Part shown: positions 11,313 through 20,698 of the stretch, one piece after another
Layout of the letters: each line of letters begins with the position of its first letter
Numbering within the stretch: position 1 is the first letter of the stretch
Source: Bos javanicus
Lineage: Eukaryota > Chordata > Mammalia > Artiodactyla > Bovidae
Direction: 5' to 3'
Length of the DNA stretch: 64,000 nucleotides
Assembly (NCBI RefSeq): GCF_032452875.1
Contig: NC_083880.1
Location: forward strand, 53,084,829 to 53,148,828
The notes under the pieces: generated by a model
What the model saw: only the letters and a program-made list of their open reading frames with translations
What the model was told of the DNA's origin: nothing
The model's database searches: none
Position numbers and translations under genes: made by a program

Positions 11313-12088
11313 TCTTTTTCACAAACTAGTCAATTCTGACTCATATTTTTTGTCTCAATTTAAGTATCATTTTCTTTGGGATGTCTCTTTTGATTCTTCC
11401 AGTAAAACTTCCTAGATATTTTTTTCTATGCATGCCTTTCAAAGCGATCAGTACACTGTAATATCATTGCTTGCATACTTGTCTCCATCAGTACCTTACT
11501 AATCAGGGAACAGAGGGTGCGCTTAAAGGGCTTAATTGAAGAGAGTTTAATGAAGGGACAATTATAGAGGAATAGACAGGATTAAGGAAATCCGCACAGG
11601 ATGATGAGGAACCCCAGGGACTAGCCACAGAGGCAAGTCATTACCATTCTTGGGTCTGAAGGATTGAGATAAAGGAAGTATTATTGGAACACAGTGAGAC
11701 CTGTAGCTATGGGGGAGGGGCTGTCTGACAGGTGCTATGAGCTATAGGGGAACATAGCTGTTGGGAGAACCACGGGCAGTTAGAGAGGGGAGAATAAATA
11801 CCCCATCCCCTCTGTCATCCTCCAATTTCCTTCAGCTCTCATTCGGTCAACCCAACCAGAGAGAGAAGGCAAAAGAGTCCAAGTGATATGGTTGTAGAGA
11901 TCAGCCTCCTGGGGCACAAAATAAAGCAGCAAGAGGCAGAGAATGGATATAGGAGAAGAAACAGGTACTGATTAGTATACTCATCTTCAGCATAAGCTTC
12001 TTGAGAAAGGACAGAAAAATAATGTTGCCATAGTTTTTCATACACCTGTTAACAAAAATCTGAACGTATCATAGAAAATAAAAGGCCC
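11313..12088. other. Unassigned, probably old repeat remnants
   Basis: 11505-11900 has the purine-rich GAGAGTTTAATGAAGGGAC.. organisation I associate with an old interspersed repeat, but I cannot name it. No coding evidence. Confidence 0.35.
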
Positions 12089-12278
12089 TTACTTCCCTCG
12101 TAGCTCAGTCGGTAAAGTATCTGCCTGCAATGCTAGAGACCTGGGTTCACTTCCTGGGTCAGGAAGTTCCCCTAGAGAAGGAAATGGCAACCCACTCCAG
12201 TGTTCTTGCCTGGAGAATCCCATGGACAGAGGGGCCTGGCAGACTACAGTCCATAGGGTCACAAAGACACGACTTAGT
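12089..12278 (+). mobile_element. Bov-tA SINE
   Basis: tRNA-like head (TAGCTCAGTCGGTAAAG as A-box, GGTTCACTTCC as B-box), body GGCAACCCACTCCAGTGTTC, then a degraded end near ACACGACTTAG. No clear TSD. Confidence 0.88.
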
Positions 12279-12363
12279 GCTCTTTCTTTCTTTATAATGC
12301 TGAGAACTAACAATAGCTACCTATTTGTTATATACCATTTCAGACTTAATGTACATGCACACT

Positions 12364-12571
12364 TCCCAGGCGGCCCTAGTGTAAAGAACCTGCCTGCCAA
12401 TGCAGGAGATGTAAGAGACGTGGGTTCAGTCCCTGGGTGGGGAAAATCCCCTGGCAAAGGGAATGGCAACCCATTCAAGTATTCTTGCCCAGAGAATCCC
12501 ATGGACAGAGAAGACTGGTGGGCTACAGTCCATGGGGTTGCAAAGAGTTGCACATGACTGAAGTGGCTTAG
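12364..12571 (+). mobile_element. Bov-tA SINE, 10-bp TSD
   Basis: Head CTAGTGTAAAGAACCTGCCT and B-box GGTTCAGTCCC. It ends in TGACTGAAGTGGCTTAG. CATGCACACT is duplicated at 12354-12363 and 12572-12581. Same orientation as its neighbour at 12089. Confidence 0.92.
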
Positions 12572-12649
12572 CATGCACACTGAATATGTGGGTCTGTGGA
12601 AGATTGTATGTCCAAAAATTACCACAGCAATATTTCTGATCTTGTGTGG

Positions 12650-13150
12650 TCTTTCTGATACTGGCACTCCCCATCACGAAGTCAATGTGTATGCTCTCTC
12701 TTTGAGCCTGGGGAGGGCCTTGTGATGGACTTGACAGATGGGATGAGGCAGAAATGATGCTGCATGGCTTCAAAGGCCAGGTCATAAAAGGCGAAATGGA
12801 TTTGCCCGGAAATCTCTTTCTCTCGGGATGCTTACCACGTGAACACACCACCACGTTGTGAGGAAGCCCAGGGCACATGAAAAGCCACGTGCAAGTATTC
12901 TGGCCGGTTGCCAGTTGAGGCCCCAGCTGACATTCAGCGTTAATTGCTGGATGAGCGAAAGAATGGGCCTCTAGATGACCCCAGCTTCCAGGCTTTGAGC
13001 CACTTCAGCTGATGCTGCATGGGGCCAAGGCATGTACCCCCATCAAGCCCAGCTCAGATGGAAGGTTTGTGAGCACAGTAAATGTTGTGTGTGTTTTCTA
13101 AGCCACTGAGATTTTGAGTGCTTTGTTACATAGTAATAATAACTAGAATA
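12650..13150 (+). mobile_element. MLT1-type LTR (MaLR)
   Basis: Landmarks in order: CAGGTCATAAAAGGCGAAAT, GTTGTGAGGAAGCCCAGGGC, CCCCAGCTGACATTCAG, and the terminal TAAGCCACTGAGATTTTGAG followed by TTACATAGTAATAATAACTAG. It resembles a solo ERVL-MaLR LTR relic. Confidence 0.78.
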
Positions 13151-13169
13151 GAGGCAATATTAGAAAGTT

Positions 13170-13365
13170 GTGATATCATGCTGTGGCACTAGACTTCTTG
13201 GTTTCAATGTGACCTCTGTCACTTATTCCCTGGGTAATATTTGGCAACTTGCTCGAATTCAAATCCTCGGTTTCTTCATCTGTAAAATGGGAATAATATT
13301 AAAAGTCTTACAGAGTTGGATTGGTCTACAAAACAATCAGCTTAGTTCTCAGCACATATTAAATT
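13170..13365 (+). repeat. MIR SINE
   Basis: CTGTGGCACTAGACTTCTTGG, then CTGTCACTTATTCCCTGGG, then TTTCTTCATCTGTAAAATGGG follow MIR order head to core. Confidence 0.78.
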
Positions 13366-13370
13366 ATAAT

Positions 13371-13940
13371 TATTGATCACCAATTCCCTCAAAGACCACC
13401 AGAAAAAACTTGATGATAGAACAAAACTAAGTATATTAAACTTACCACAGAAAGGGAGAATAACATCATGAAAAAAGTCTCAGTAGTATCTCCAAGTGAA
13501 AATGTTAAGGAATGATACTTACAGGGTTTTGAAGGCTGCACTGGATGGTTTTAAGGTGGGTCATACAAGGCAAGTAACTGGTTGGGCTTGGGCAGAATTT
13601 GTGACATAAGAGCTTCAGATTGGTGAACACAGTAGGGCAAGGGAGACTTGCCCCCTAGACTCACTTAAAGTGAGTCTAGATGAGCAAGTTTTCTGTTTTG
13701 ATAAGTAAAGTGTTTAATTTTTCTCTGTCTTATCTTCAAAGAATGGATACTTCTTGGAGCAAACCCCTTAACTATTACTTGGTCTTAGTATTATTTAACA
13801 GTGGAACAGAAAAGTGTGTTGCTTTCAGTTCTCATTAATATAATTACTTTTTTTCATGGAAAAGGGATCATAGTCTTCCCAACTCATTACATTGAAACGT
13901 TCCTTTTCATTGAACAACATATCTTGGACATCTTTCCTTG
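13371..13940. other. No gene; contains a strong hairpin
   Basis: The only structure I see is the hairpin at 13646-13689. Confidence 0.5.
13646..13689. repeat. Imperfect palindrome / hairpin
   Basis: Arms CTAGACTCACT (13655-13665) and AGTGAGTCTAG (13669-13679) pair perfectly around a TAA loop. Outer arms ACTTGC (13646-13651) and GCAAGT (13684-13689) extend the stem after a small internal loop. Confidence 0.85.
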
Positions 13941-14203
13941 CTGCTGCTGCTGCTAAGTCGCTTCAGTCGTGTCCAACTCTGTGCAACCCCATAGACGGCA
14001 GCCCACCAGGCTCCCCGTCCCTGGGATTCTCAAGGCAAGAACACTGGAGTGGGTTGCCATTTCCTTCTCCAATGCATGAAAGTGAAAAGTGAAAGTGAAG
14101 TCGCTCAGTCGTGTCCAACTCTTAGCGACCCCATGGAGTGCAGCATACCAGGCTCCTCCGCCCATGGGATTTTCCAGGCAAGAGTACTGGAGTGGGTTGC
14201 CAA
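13941..14203 (-). mobile_element. Bov-A2 SINE (dimer)
   Basis: Minus-strand dimer of two Bov-A units joined by the linker around AATGCATGAAAGTGAAAAGT. The TGC-repeat at 13941 is the complement of the AGC tail. Bov-A2 lacks a tRNA head and is thought to rely on BovB. A BovB tail follows 30 bases later. Confidence 0.93.
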
Positions 14204-14235
14204 TTGCCAATTAATTTCATTCTTTTTAACATCTG

Positions 14236-14546
14236 CTCTGAAGGAGATCAGCCGTGGGATTTCTTTGGAAGGAATGATGCTAAAGCTGAAACTCCCGTAC
14301 TTTGGCCATCTCATGCGAAGAGTTGATTCATTGGAAAAGACTCTGATGCTGGGAGGGATTGGGGGCAGGAGGAGAAGGGGATGACAGAGGATGAGATGGC
14401 TGGATGGCATCACTGACTCGATGGACGTGAGTCTGAGTGAACTCCAGGAGATGGTGATGGACAGGGAAGCCTGGCGTGCTGCGATTCATGGGGTTGAGAA
14501 GAGTCGGACATGACTGAGCGACTGATCTGATCTGATCTGATCTGAT
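14236..14546 (+). mobile_element. BovB LINE, short 3' end with GATCT tail
   Basis: Only the last 310 bases are present, from the codons for the RRLLRV-downstream region to the end. The tail is a CTGAT/GATCT repeat (14521-14546), unlike the CTGAA tails of most copies here. I see no convincing TSD. Confidence 0.92.
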
Positions 14547-15379
14547 ATTCACTGGTACAGCTGCATTGTGACTTGTTTGCCCTTTCATATATCAACAGAT
14601 ACTTGGTGTGTATGTGTAGTAGGGTGGGGGAGTCCTAGACCCTCAGAACAGTGTCTGGCATAGAGTAGGCATCAGAAAGAGTTTGGTGTTGAAAGGAGAG
14701 TGTACCTGAAGTCTGTAAAACGCCATATACATGTAAGGTAAGGATGGACGGCTGGAATCCCCGTTACTGCATCTTATCCCATCCCACTTTTGTCACCTGT
14801 GTTAGGGATCATCTCAGGTTGCACACAGCATGAAAGAGGTCTGGAAGACCTTATATGCTCACAGTGAGGAATGAAGGAGATTGCTGAGAGGCATAAACAG
14901 CAGTGAGTGTGAAGAGCTACTGTATGGTAGCCAGCCAAGGCAGAGCTGGATGGAGGATGCAGCTGAGACTCAGAGGTGCTCAGGTGCCCAGGAGAGAGGC
15001 GGTGGCATTGAGTCAAGGTCAGTGAGAACAGATCATAAGTTTTAGTGGCTGCGGGCTGTAACAACTCATGACAAGCAGGCAGGGCAAGGGGTACCTCATG
15101 AAACCAGCAAGGACTCAAAAGCAAGAGGAGGGCCACCTCTCCCCATTGCCATGAGGACATTACCCTACATCCAGATATTGTCTTCAGGAGAAGGAAGCCA
15201 AAGAGGAAACAATTTGAAGAAAAAATAGCAGCACCGTGGCAGTTTAAAATTAAAAACCAGACCACAACATTTATGAAAATGAAGCTGATACAAAATAAAA
15301 ATATAGGTTTTCAACCAGAGATGTTAACACACCAATAAGGGACATTTGGAAATAGGTGGGGCATTCCCGCCCCCCACAA
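14547..15379. other. No recognised repeat; 163-codon minus-strand open frame
   Basis: 14774-15265 (minus) stays open for 163 codons, rich in Leu, Ser, His and Cys with no domain I know. A MIR-like scrap lies near 14630-14690. I regard the frame as chance. Confidence 0.35.
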
Positions 15380-15590
15380 CTTTTTGTCCTGAAAATTTTC
15401 AAACAGAAATGTAAAAAGAATAATTGAACAAATGCACATACATCCATCACTTAGATCTCTCAATTGTTATGGGGATTTGGGGGGCCATAATTGTTTTATC
15501 TATTTTCTCTGAAGTAGTTTACAGTAAATTACAAACAGTTTGACATTTCACCCCAAATACATCTCTGAAAAATAAGGACATTTTTCTGCA
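15380..15590. mobile_element. Old L1 3' UTR-like fragment
   Basis: The run TGAAAATTTTCAAACAGAAAT, then ACATACATCCATCACTTAGAT, then GACATTTTTCTGCATAATG resembles a widespread L1ME-class 3' region. Compare 42085-42690. Confidence 0.5.
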
Positions 15591-15873
15591 TAATGCGGGG
15601 GTATTCTTGGACGACAGTGGAGAGTGCTCCTGGAGGCAACATGGGCGAGGGGCAGTGCTGGGTTCACCTCAGCTCAGGGAAGAATTGTCTACCCAAAACT
15701 CGGACAGCGTCACCTTGTGGAAAGCCTGCTCCACGGAAAGACACACTTGTGTGGCAGTGTGTGTGTGGGAGGGGGCGGCGCAGGTAGGACGGGTGCTATC
15801 CTATATTTATTCATAAAAGTCACACACAAACTGATAAAATATTAGGTGTGTGTGTATGTTTTTTTTGTGTGTG

Positions 15874-16075
15874 TGTTAGTCGCTCAGTAATGCCTGACTC
15901 TTTGCGACCCCATGGACCATAGCCCTCCAGGCTCCTCTCTCCGTGGAATTCTCCAGGCAAGAACACTGGAGTGGGTTGTCATTCCCTTCTCCAGGGGACC
16001 CTCCCAACCCAGGGATCAAACCCGGGTCTCCTGCATTGCAGACAGATTCTTTACCAAGAAGAGCCACCAAGGAAG
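15874..16075 (-). mobile_element. Bov-tA SINE
   Basis: Minus-strand copy: BovB-like end at TTAGTCGCTCAGTAATGCC, B-box complement GGGATCAAACCCGG, head complement near GAGCCACCAAGGAAG. It is inserted next to a TG-rich stretch (15846-15880). Confidence 0.9.
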
Positions 16076-16379
16076 GTGCTCTAAGACATGAGGACATACA
16101 TTCAACAAGATTATAAAGAAACAGCAGGAAAAAAATCAGCTATAATCCTACCCTCCAGGATCAACCACAGTGAACACTTGGCCTTATTTCCTTCTAGCCT
16201 CTATCTTTTTACATAGTTGAGATCAAACCATGTTTGATGAGATCATACATATTCAGTTTCTATCTTAGACTTCTATCAAAAGTCTCCTGACTCCTGTCCA
16301 CTCACACCACCTAGTAGGTTGAGGGCCTGGAGAGTAAGAGATCTGTTTCTGAAATGAACAATATGCCACATTTTAAATA
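16076..16379. other. No recognised feature
   Basis: Spacer between two Bov-tA copies. It has AT-rich parts but no open frame of note. Confidence 0.4.
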
Positions 16380-16392
16380 ATGAGCCTGATTG

Positions 16393-16600
16393 TGCTTAGT
16401 CGCTCAGTCCTGTCCTACTTTTAGTGACCCCAGGGACCATTGCCTGCCAGGCTCTTCTGACCATGGGGATTCTCCAGGCAAAAATACTGGAGTGGGTTGC
16501 CATTTCCTCCTCTAGGAGATCTTCCAAACCCAGGGATCAAACCCAGGTCTTCTGCACTGCAGGCAGATTCTTTACCACCTGAGCTACCAGGGAAGCCCTG
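16393..16600 (-). mobile_element. Bov-tA SINE, 13-bp TSD
   Basis: Complete minus-strand copy bounded by ATGAGCCTGATTG at 16380-16392 and 16601-16613. The head complement GCTACCAGGGAAGCCC abuts the right TSD, so the 5' end is intact. Confidence 0.95.
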
Positions 16601-16645
16601 ATGAGCCTGATTGGTGGCTTGTTAATTTACCCTACTCTAACTATT

Positions 16646-16887
16646 GCCTGGAAAATCCCATGGATAGAGGAGCCTGGTAGGCTGCTGTCTATGGGGTCGC
16701 ATAGAGTCAGACACGATTGAGCGACTTCACTTTCACTTTTCACTTTTCATGCATTGGAGAAGGAAATAGCAACCCACTCCAGTGTTCTTGCCTGGAGAAT
16801 CCCAAGTACGGCAAAGCCTGGTGGGCTGCTGTCTCTGGGGTTGCACAGAGTCGGACATGACTGAAGTGCCTTAGCAGCAGCAGCAGC
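16646..16887 (+). mobile_element. Bov-A2 SINE, 5'-truncated
   Basis: Dimer lacking its first ~30 bases, with linker CTTTTCATGCATTGGAGAAGG and AGC-repeat tail. A probable 7-bp TSD AACTATT is at 16639-16645 and 16888-16894. Confidence 0.9.
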
Positions 16888-16894
16888 AACTATT

Positions 16895-17364
16895 TGTGAC
16901 CTCAATTAATCCTCAGGGAGACTTTATGATGTAGAGTTTATCATGCTATTTTCCAGGTGAGACATCTAAGGCTGAGGGAGTGCAGGAAGCTAGCTAGAGG
17001 TTCCATAAACTATGAGCTTCTCTACCCTGACGTACAGCCCCTAATACAATGATGGGCTCCCTGACCAGCTCTGAGGAGGGGGAGACAGGAATACTGGGGA
17101 TGCAGAGCAGACTCTTCACCCAGGGTTCTTGGAAAATGAGAGACTCCCAGACTCTCTTCTGGGGAATCCTAAAGAGCAAGTAGGACTTATCCAGTTTTTT
17201 GGGTGTGTGTGTGTGTCTCTCTCTTTCCCCTTTTGGTCATCTACATCTCTGTTGGAGCATGGTTTAGGAAAGCAGAGTTCACCCATTTACGTCTGTGTAC
17301 GTGTGCCTGGGGCCAGTACTGGAGTGAAAACACAAACTATCTGTAATAAATTAAAGATGGCTGA
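16895..17364. other. No recognised feature
   Basis: Includes a short TGTG/TCTC tract at about 17204-17226. No gene signal. Confidence 0.4.
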
Positions 17365-17870
17365 AAATTCTTTGACATTCTTTCCATTCAAGAGGAGGGA
17401 TCTATGTGCTTCCCCTGGAGTCTGGCAGGTTCAATGACTACTTGACTAACAGAATGCAGTAGAAGTGAAATTGTGTCTGTTTGTGGGCCGAGACCGAAAG
17501 AGACTGGAAGCTCCACATTCGTTTGCACTTGCCCTTAGAACGCAGCTGCCATGCTGTGAGGAAGCCCAAGCAGTCGTGTAGAGAGACCCAGGTAGAGATA
17601 ATGTGGGCCACTGGTCTATAGCCCCAGCTGAACTCCTAACCATCAGCCAACACCAACCTGCTACCCACGGGAGTGAGGCATCTTGGAAGTGAATCCTTCA
17701 GTTCTATTCTAACCACTCCAGCTCATGCTTCATGGAGCAGAGATGAGCCAACTCTGCTAATCCCTGCCCAAATCACAGATTTGTGGGCAAAGTAATTGAC
17801 TATTGTTATTTTAAGCCGCTACATTTTGAAATGGTTTATTATGCAGTATTAGATAACCAGAACACCATTG
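17365..17870 (+). mobile_element. MLT1-type LTR (MaLR)
   Basis: GCTGCCATGCTGTGAGGAAGC, AGCCCCAGCTGAACTCC, GCCAACACCAACCTGCTACC and the terminal TTTTAAGCCGCTACATTTTG are diagnostic of MLT1 LTRs. It ends near TATGCAGTATTAGATAACCAG. Confidence 0.85.
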
Positions 17871-17964
17871 TTTTCTGAGCTGATCTAATAAGCCAAATTA
17901 TATGTGAAACCTTTTACACATGCTGCCTCCTTTAATCCTCATACTTCTCACCAAGGTAAGAAAG

Positions 17965-18200
17965 ACAATAGCTAACATTTACTGAGTGCATGCTATATGC
18001 CTACTGCAATTCAAAATCCTTTTGCAATTCATTTAATTTTGTTGTTCTAATAACTCTTTTTTATAAGTACTCTTATCCTCCTTTTACAGATAAACAGGAA
18101 CAGAGAAATGGAAGAACTTGCCCCAAACCATGCAGAAGGTGGTAGAGCCAAGGACTCAATAACCAGATTTGAAAGCCAGCAATCCAATCACTGTAATTGT
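17965..18200 (-). repeat. MIR SINE
   Basis: Reverse MIR: TAGCTAACATTTACTGAGTGC, then CTTTTACAGATAAACAGG, then AGAACTTGCCCCAAACCATGC, then GCCAGCAATCC. Confidence 0.8.
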
Positions 18201-18224
18201 TTGCCTCTGACAGAAGATTGATGA

Positions 18225-18295
18225 GAAGACCCCTCAAAGAGGCGAAGTGACTTCCCCAAGGCTGCACAGCTAATGGGAGATTTTGAACCACTTAT
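18225..18295 (-). repeat. MIR core fragment
   Basis: GAAGTGACTTCCCCAAGGCTG then CACAGCTAATGGGAGATTTTG is a reversed MIR core adjoining the previous copy. It may be a second MIR. Confidence 0.5.
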
Positions 18296-18714
18296 TCTCT
18301 GGGTTCCTCCATTGAAGCTGCAATTGCCCTGACAGCACTGCCTGCCCTTTTGGGCTTACGTCTGTATGAGACACGGCTGTCTCTCAATCTTCGTTGGTGT
18401 CCCTTAGCTTGATCTGCGTCCTTACTCTGCAGCTGTGGTCCCCAGTGACCTTTGGCTGTTCCCACACATTTAATTCCATCCTCAAAGCACAGGATTTTTC
18501 CAATCAAGAAAATTCTTTAGAAGAATGTGCCTCAGGCTCAGAAGGACTTTCCAGGAGAACTTTCCAACATTCCAAAGATACTCTGTGCTTTGAGCACAGC
18601 CTGGCTCTAGACCTCTCGCCCTTCCTGCTGGTCCCTGGCCTTTCCTGCACCTTCCTCCGTCTGCTTTGCAAATGAGGAATGGGGGTGAGCTGGGCAGAAT
18701 GTCAGGGATAAGAG
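18296..18714. other. No recognised feature
   Basis: Non-repetitive-looking sequence. The 93-codon plus frame (18394-18675) has no known domain. Confidence 0.4.
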
Positions 18715-18865
18715 AAAGTGACCATGAGCTCTACTGTCACACAGGCATGTGCCCTAGGGCAACTACTTAACCTCTCTGAACCCCTACTTACTTACCTGTA
18801 AAATGGGGTTTTGAATAACCTTTTCCTCATCAGGTTGTCGTGAGGATTAAATGAGGCAGTGTATG
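18715..18865 (+). repeat. MIR SINE
   Basis: GGCAACTACTTAACCTCTCTG, then CCTGTAAAATGGGGTTT, then CGTGAGGATTAAATGAGGCAG is MIR core plus tail. Confidence 0.8.
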
Positions 18866-19799
18866 TGTTTCTCGGGACTCCCTTCAGAGTAAGCCTTCTT
18901 GCCTGTTTGCCTGTCGGTCCACAGCTGCCCGTAGCTCCCACACTTGTGAGAGAAAGTCTAGAGGCTGCTGCAGGCCCCTGCGAGGCCATCACTGGAGCCC
19001 ACGTTTCTGTCCACTAGTACAGAGGAGCACATGCCTTCTGCTTCTCTCACTGCTGTGAGTGCCTTTTGTTGGCACATCCAACCTACAAACCTGCTGGCCA
19101 GGGAGTCCTGGGAATGTCCCGTCCGCGCATCTAGTCCCTGCCACGGGGGGAGAGCATGGAAGTGGGGAAGCGGTGCTGAGTTGCCAACAGGAAATCTAGC
19201 ATATTTTCATTTCTAAAGAACCAACAGGCAAGGGCAGTGCTTAACCCAGATGGGAACAACAGTCCTCACTGAATGAAGATACATGAGGCAGTGTAGAGTG
19301 GAAGAGAGCAAAGGAGAGCAGGGCTTACCTTGTGAATGGCCTAGGAAGCCAGAAAGACTGGTGTCTGGGTCTCAGGCACTTTGGAGCTGAGTTTGAGCAT
19401 CTGCACTGGCTCAGAAATAAGATGTGTGCTACGCTTCGAATCAGGGGCTAGGAACACAGAGATGAGGGAGGGGTGGCGAACTTGCTGAGGGGCAGAGGCA
19501 GCCATGACTACAGTGCCGTGTTTCTGGGGAAAGTGGAGCATTCCAAGACTGCAGTGTGTCCTGTGAGCAGTTCCGTCAGGTGCAGTGGTGTGCAGGACGG
19601 GGAACCACATGGAAGCGTGTTCTCATTTGACTAGTTCTATGGCACAATTTTTGGTTGTAGAGTTTCCAAGCCTCATTCTCCAGGCTTCCCCTTCCCAGTG
19701 ACTTCACTGAGTTAATCAATATCTTTTTAGTAAGTTCATTTTCTGCTTAAATTAGTCAAAGTTGGTTCTTGTGCTTGCCACCAAGTCCCGGACTATAGT
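18866..19799. other. No recognised repeat; GC-richer low-copy block
   Basis: About 0.9 kb without a repeat I recognise. Frames on both strands are under 90 codons. It could hold conserved noncoding DNA, but nothing in the bases proves that. Confidence 0.35.
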
Positions 19800-19872
19800 G
19801 AACTCAGGCCACTGTGAAGATTAAATACAAAGACTTAGCACAGGTGGGGTATATCACAAGCACCCAGTATTA
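19800..19872 (+). repeat. MIR tail fragment
   Basis: GAAGATTAAATACAAAGACTT then AGCACAGGTGGGGTATATC resembles the end of MIR. Confidence 0.4.
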
Positions 19873-20427
19873 GTCAGATTCTGCAGCAGATAACTCAGAC
19901 TCGGTTAAGCTGAAAGGACTTAATACAGAGGATTAGGTGCTTGCAGGATTGTTGGATGTGTTGGATGAACAAATTCTAGGAAGAACTTTCAGGAATGTCT
20001 CCCAGAATATATCAACAAGATTGGTGCGCCAAGGGAGCTTCTAAATTTTCTATGATGAGGAGGATGGATTTCAAGAAGTCTCTGTCCCTACTGCTGGATC
20101 CATGACCATGTCGCCTCAGCTGAGAGGCACAGATCAGGAAATTGTGTTACTGCTGTTGTTTCCAGGGCCACACTGCCTCTGCCTTGGTTGATGGCAAGAG
20201 AACATATGTGCATGACCTTCCTCTCAGTAATACAGAACGAAACATCCATCGCTGGACCTCTGTTATCACCACTACAGGAAAAAACAAATGCTTACAGCAT
20301 ATGCTTGCTAAAGCAGAGAACTGAAAAACATTCTCTACTGCACTTCCAGCTTTGCAACAGTGCATCCATTTTTGAAAGACAGGTGTATCAGGCACCCTTG
20401 ACTTGAACTTGCCAGGTTTTTAGTCTG
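19873..20427. other. No recognised feature
   Basis: No repeat I can name and no convincing frame. Confidence 0.4.
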
Positions 20428-20687
20428 CACCCCACTCCAGTACTCTTGCCTGGAAAATCCCATGGACGGAGGAACCTGGTAGGCTGCAGTCCATGGGATC
20501 ACGAAGAGTCGGACACGACTGAGGGACTTCACTTTCACTTTTACTTTCATGCATTGGAGGAGGAAATGGCAACCCACTCCAGTGTTCTTGCCTGGAGAAT
20601 CCCAGGGACTGTGGGGCCTGGTGGGCTACCATCTATGGAATCGCACAGAGTCGGACATGACTAAAGCGACTTAGCAGCAGCAGCAGC
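20428..20687 (+). mobile_element. Bov-A2 SINE
   Basis: Dimer starting at GCACCCCACTCCAGTACTC and ending in a CAGCAGCAGCAGCA tail. BovB copy 20699-24110 is inserted at its very 3' end. I cannot find its own TSD. Confidence 0.93.
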
Positions 20688-20698
20688 AAAGCATGTAC

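Noticed and set aside
12089..12571. tRNA genes
   Set aside because: A- and B-box-like sequences belong to Bov-tA heads; there is no cloverleaf with an anticodon arm and no terminator.
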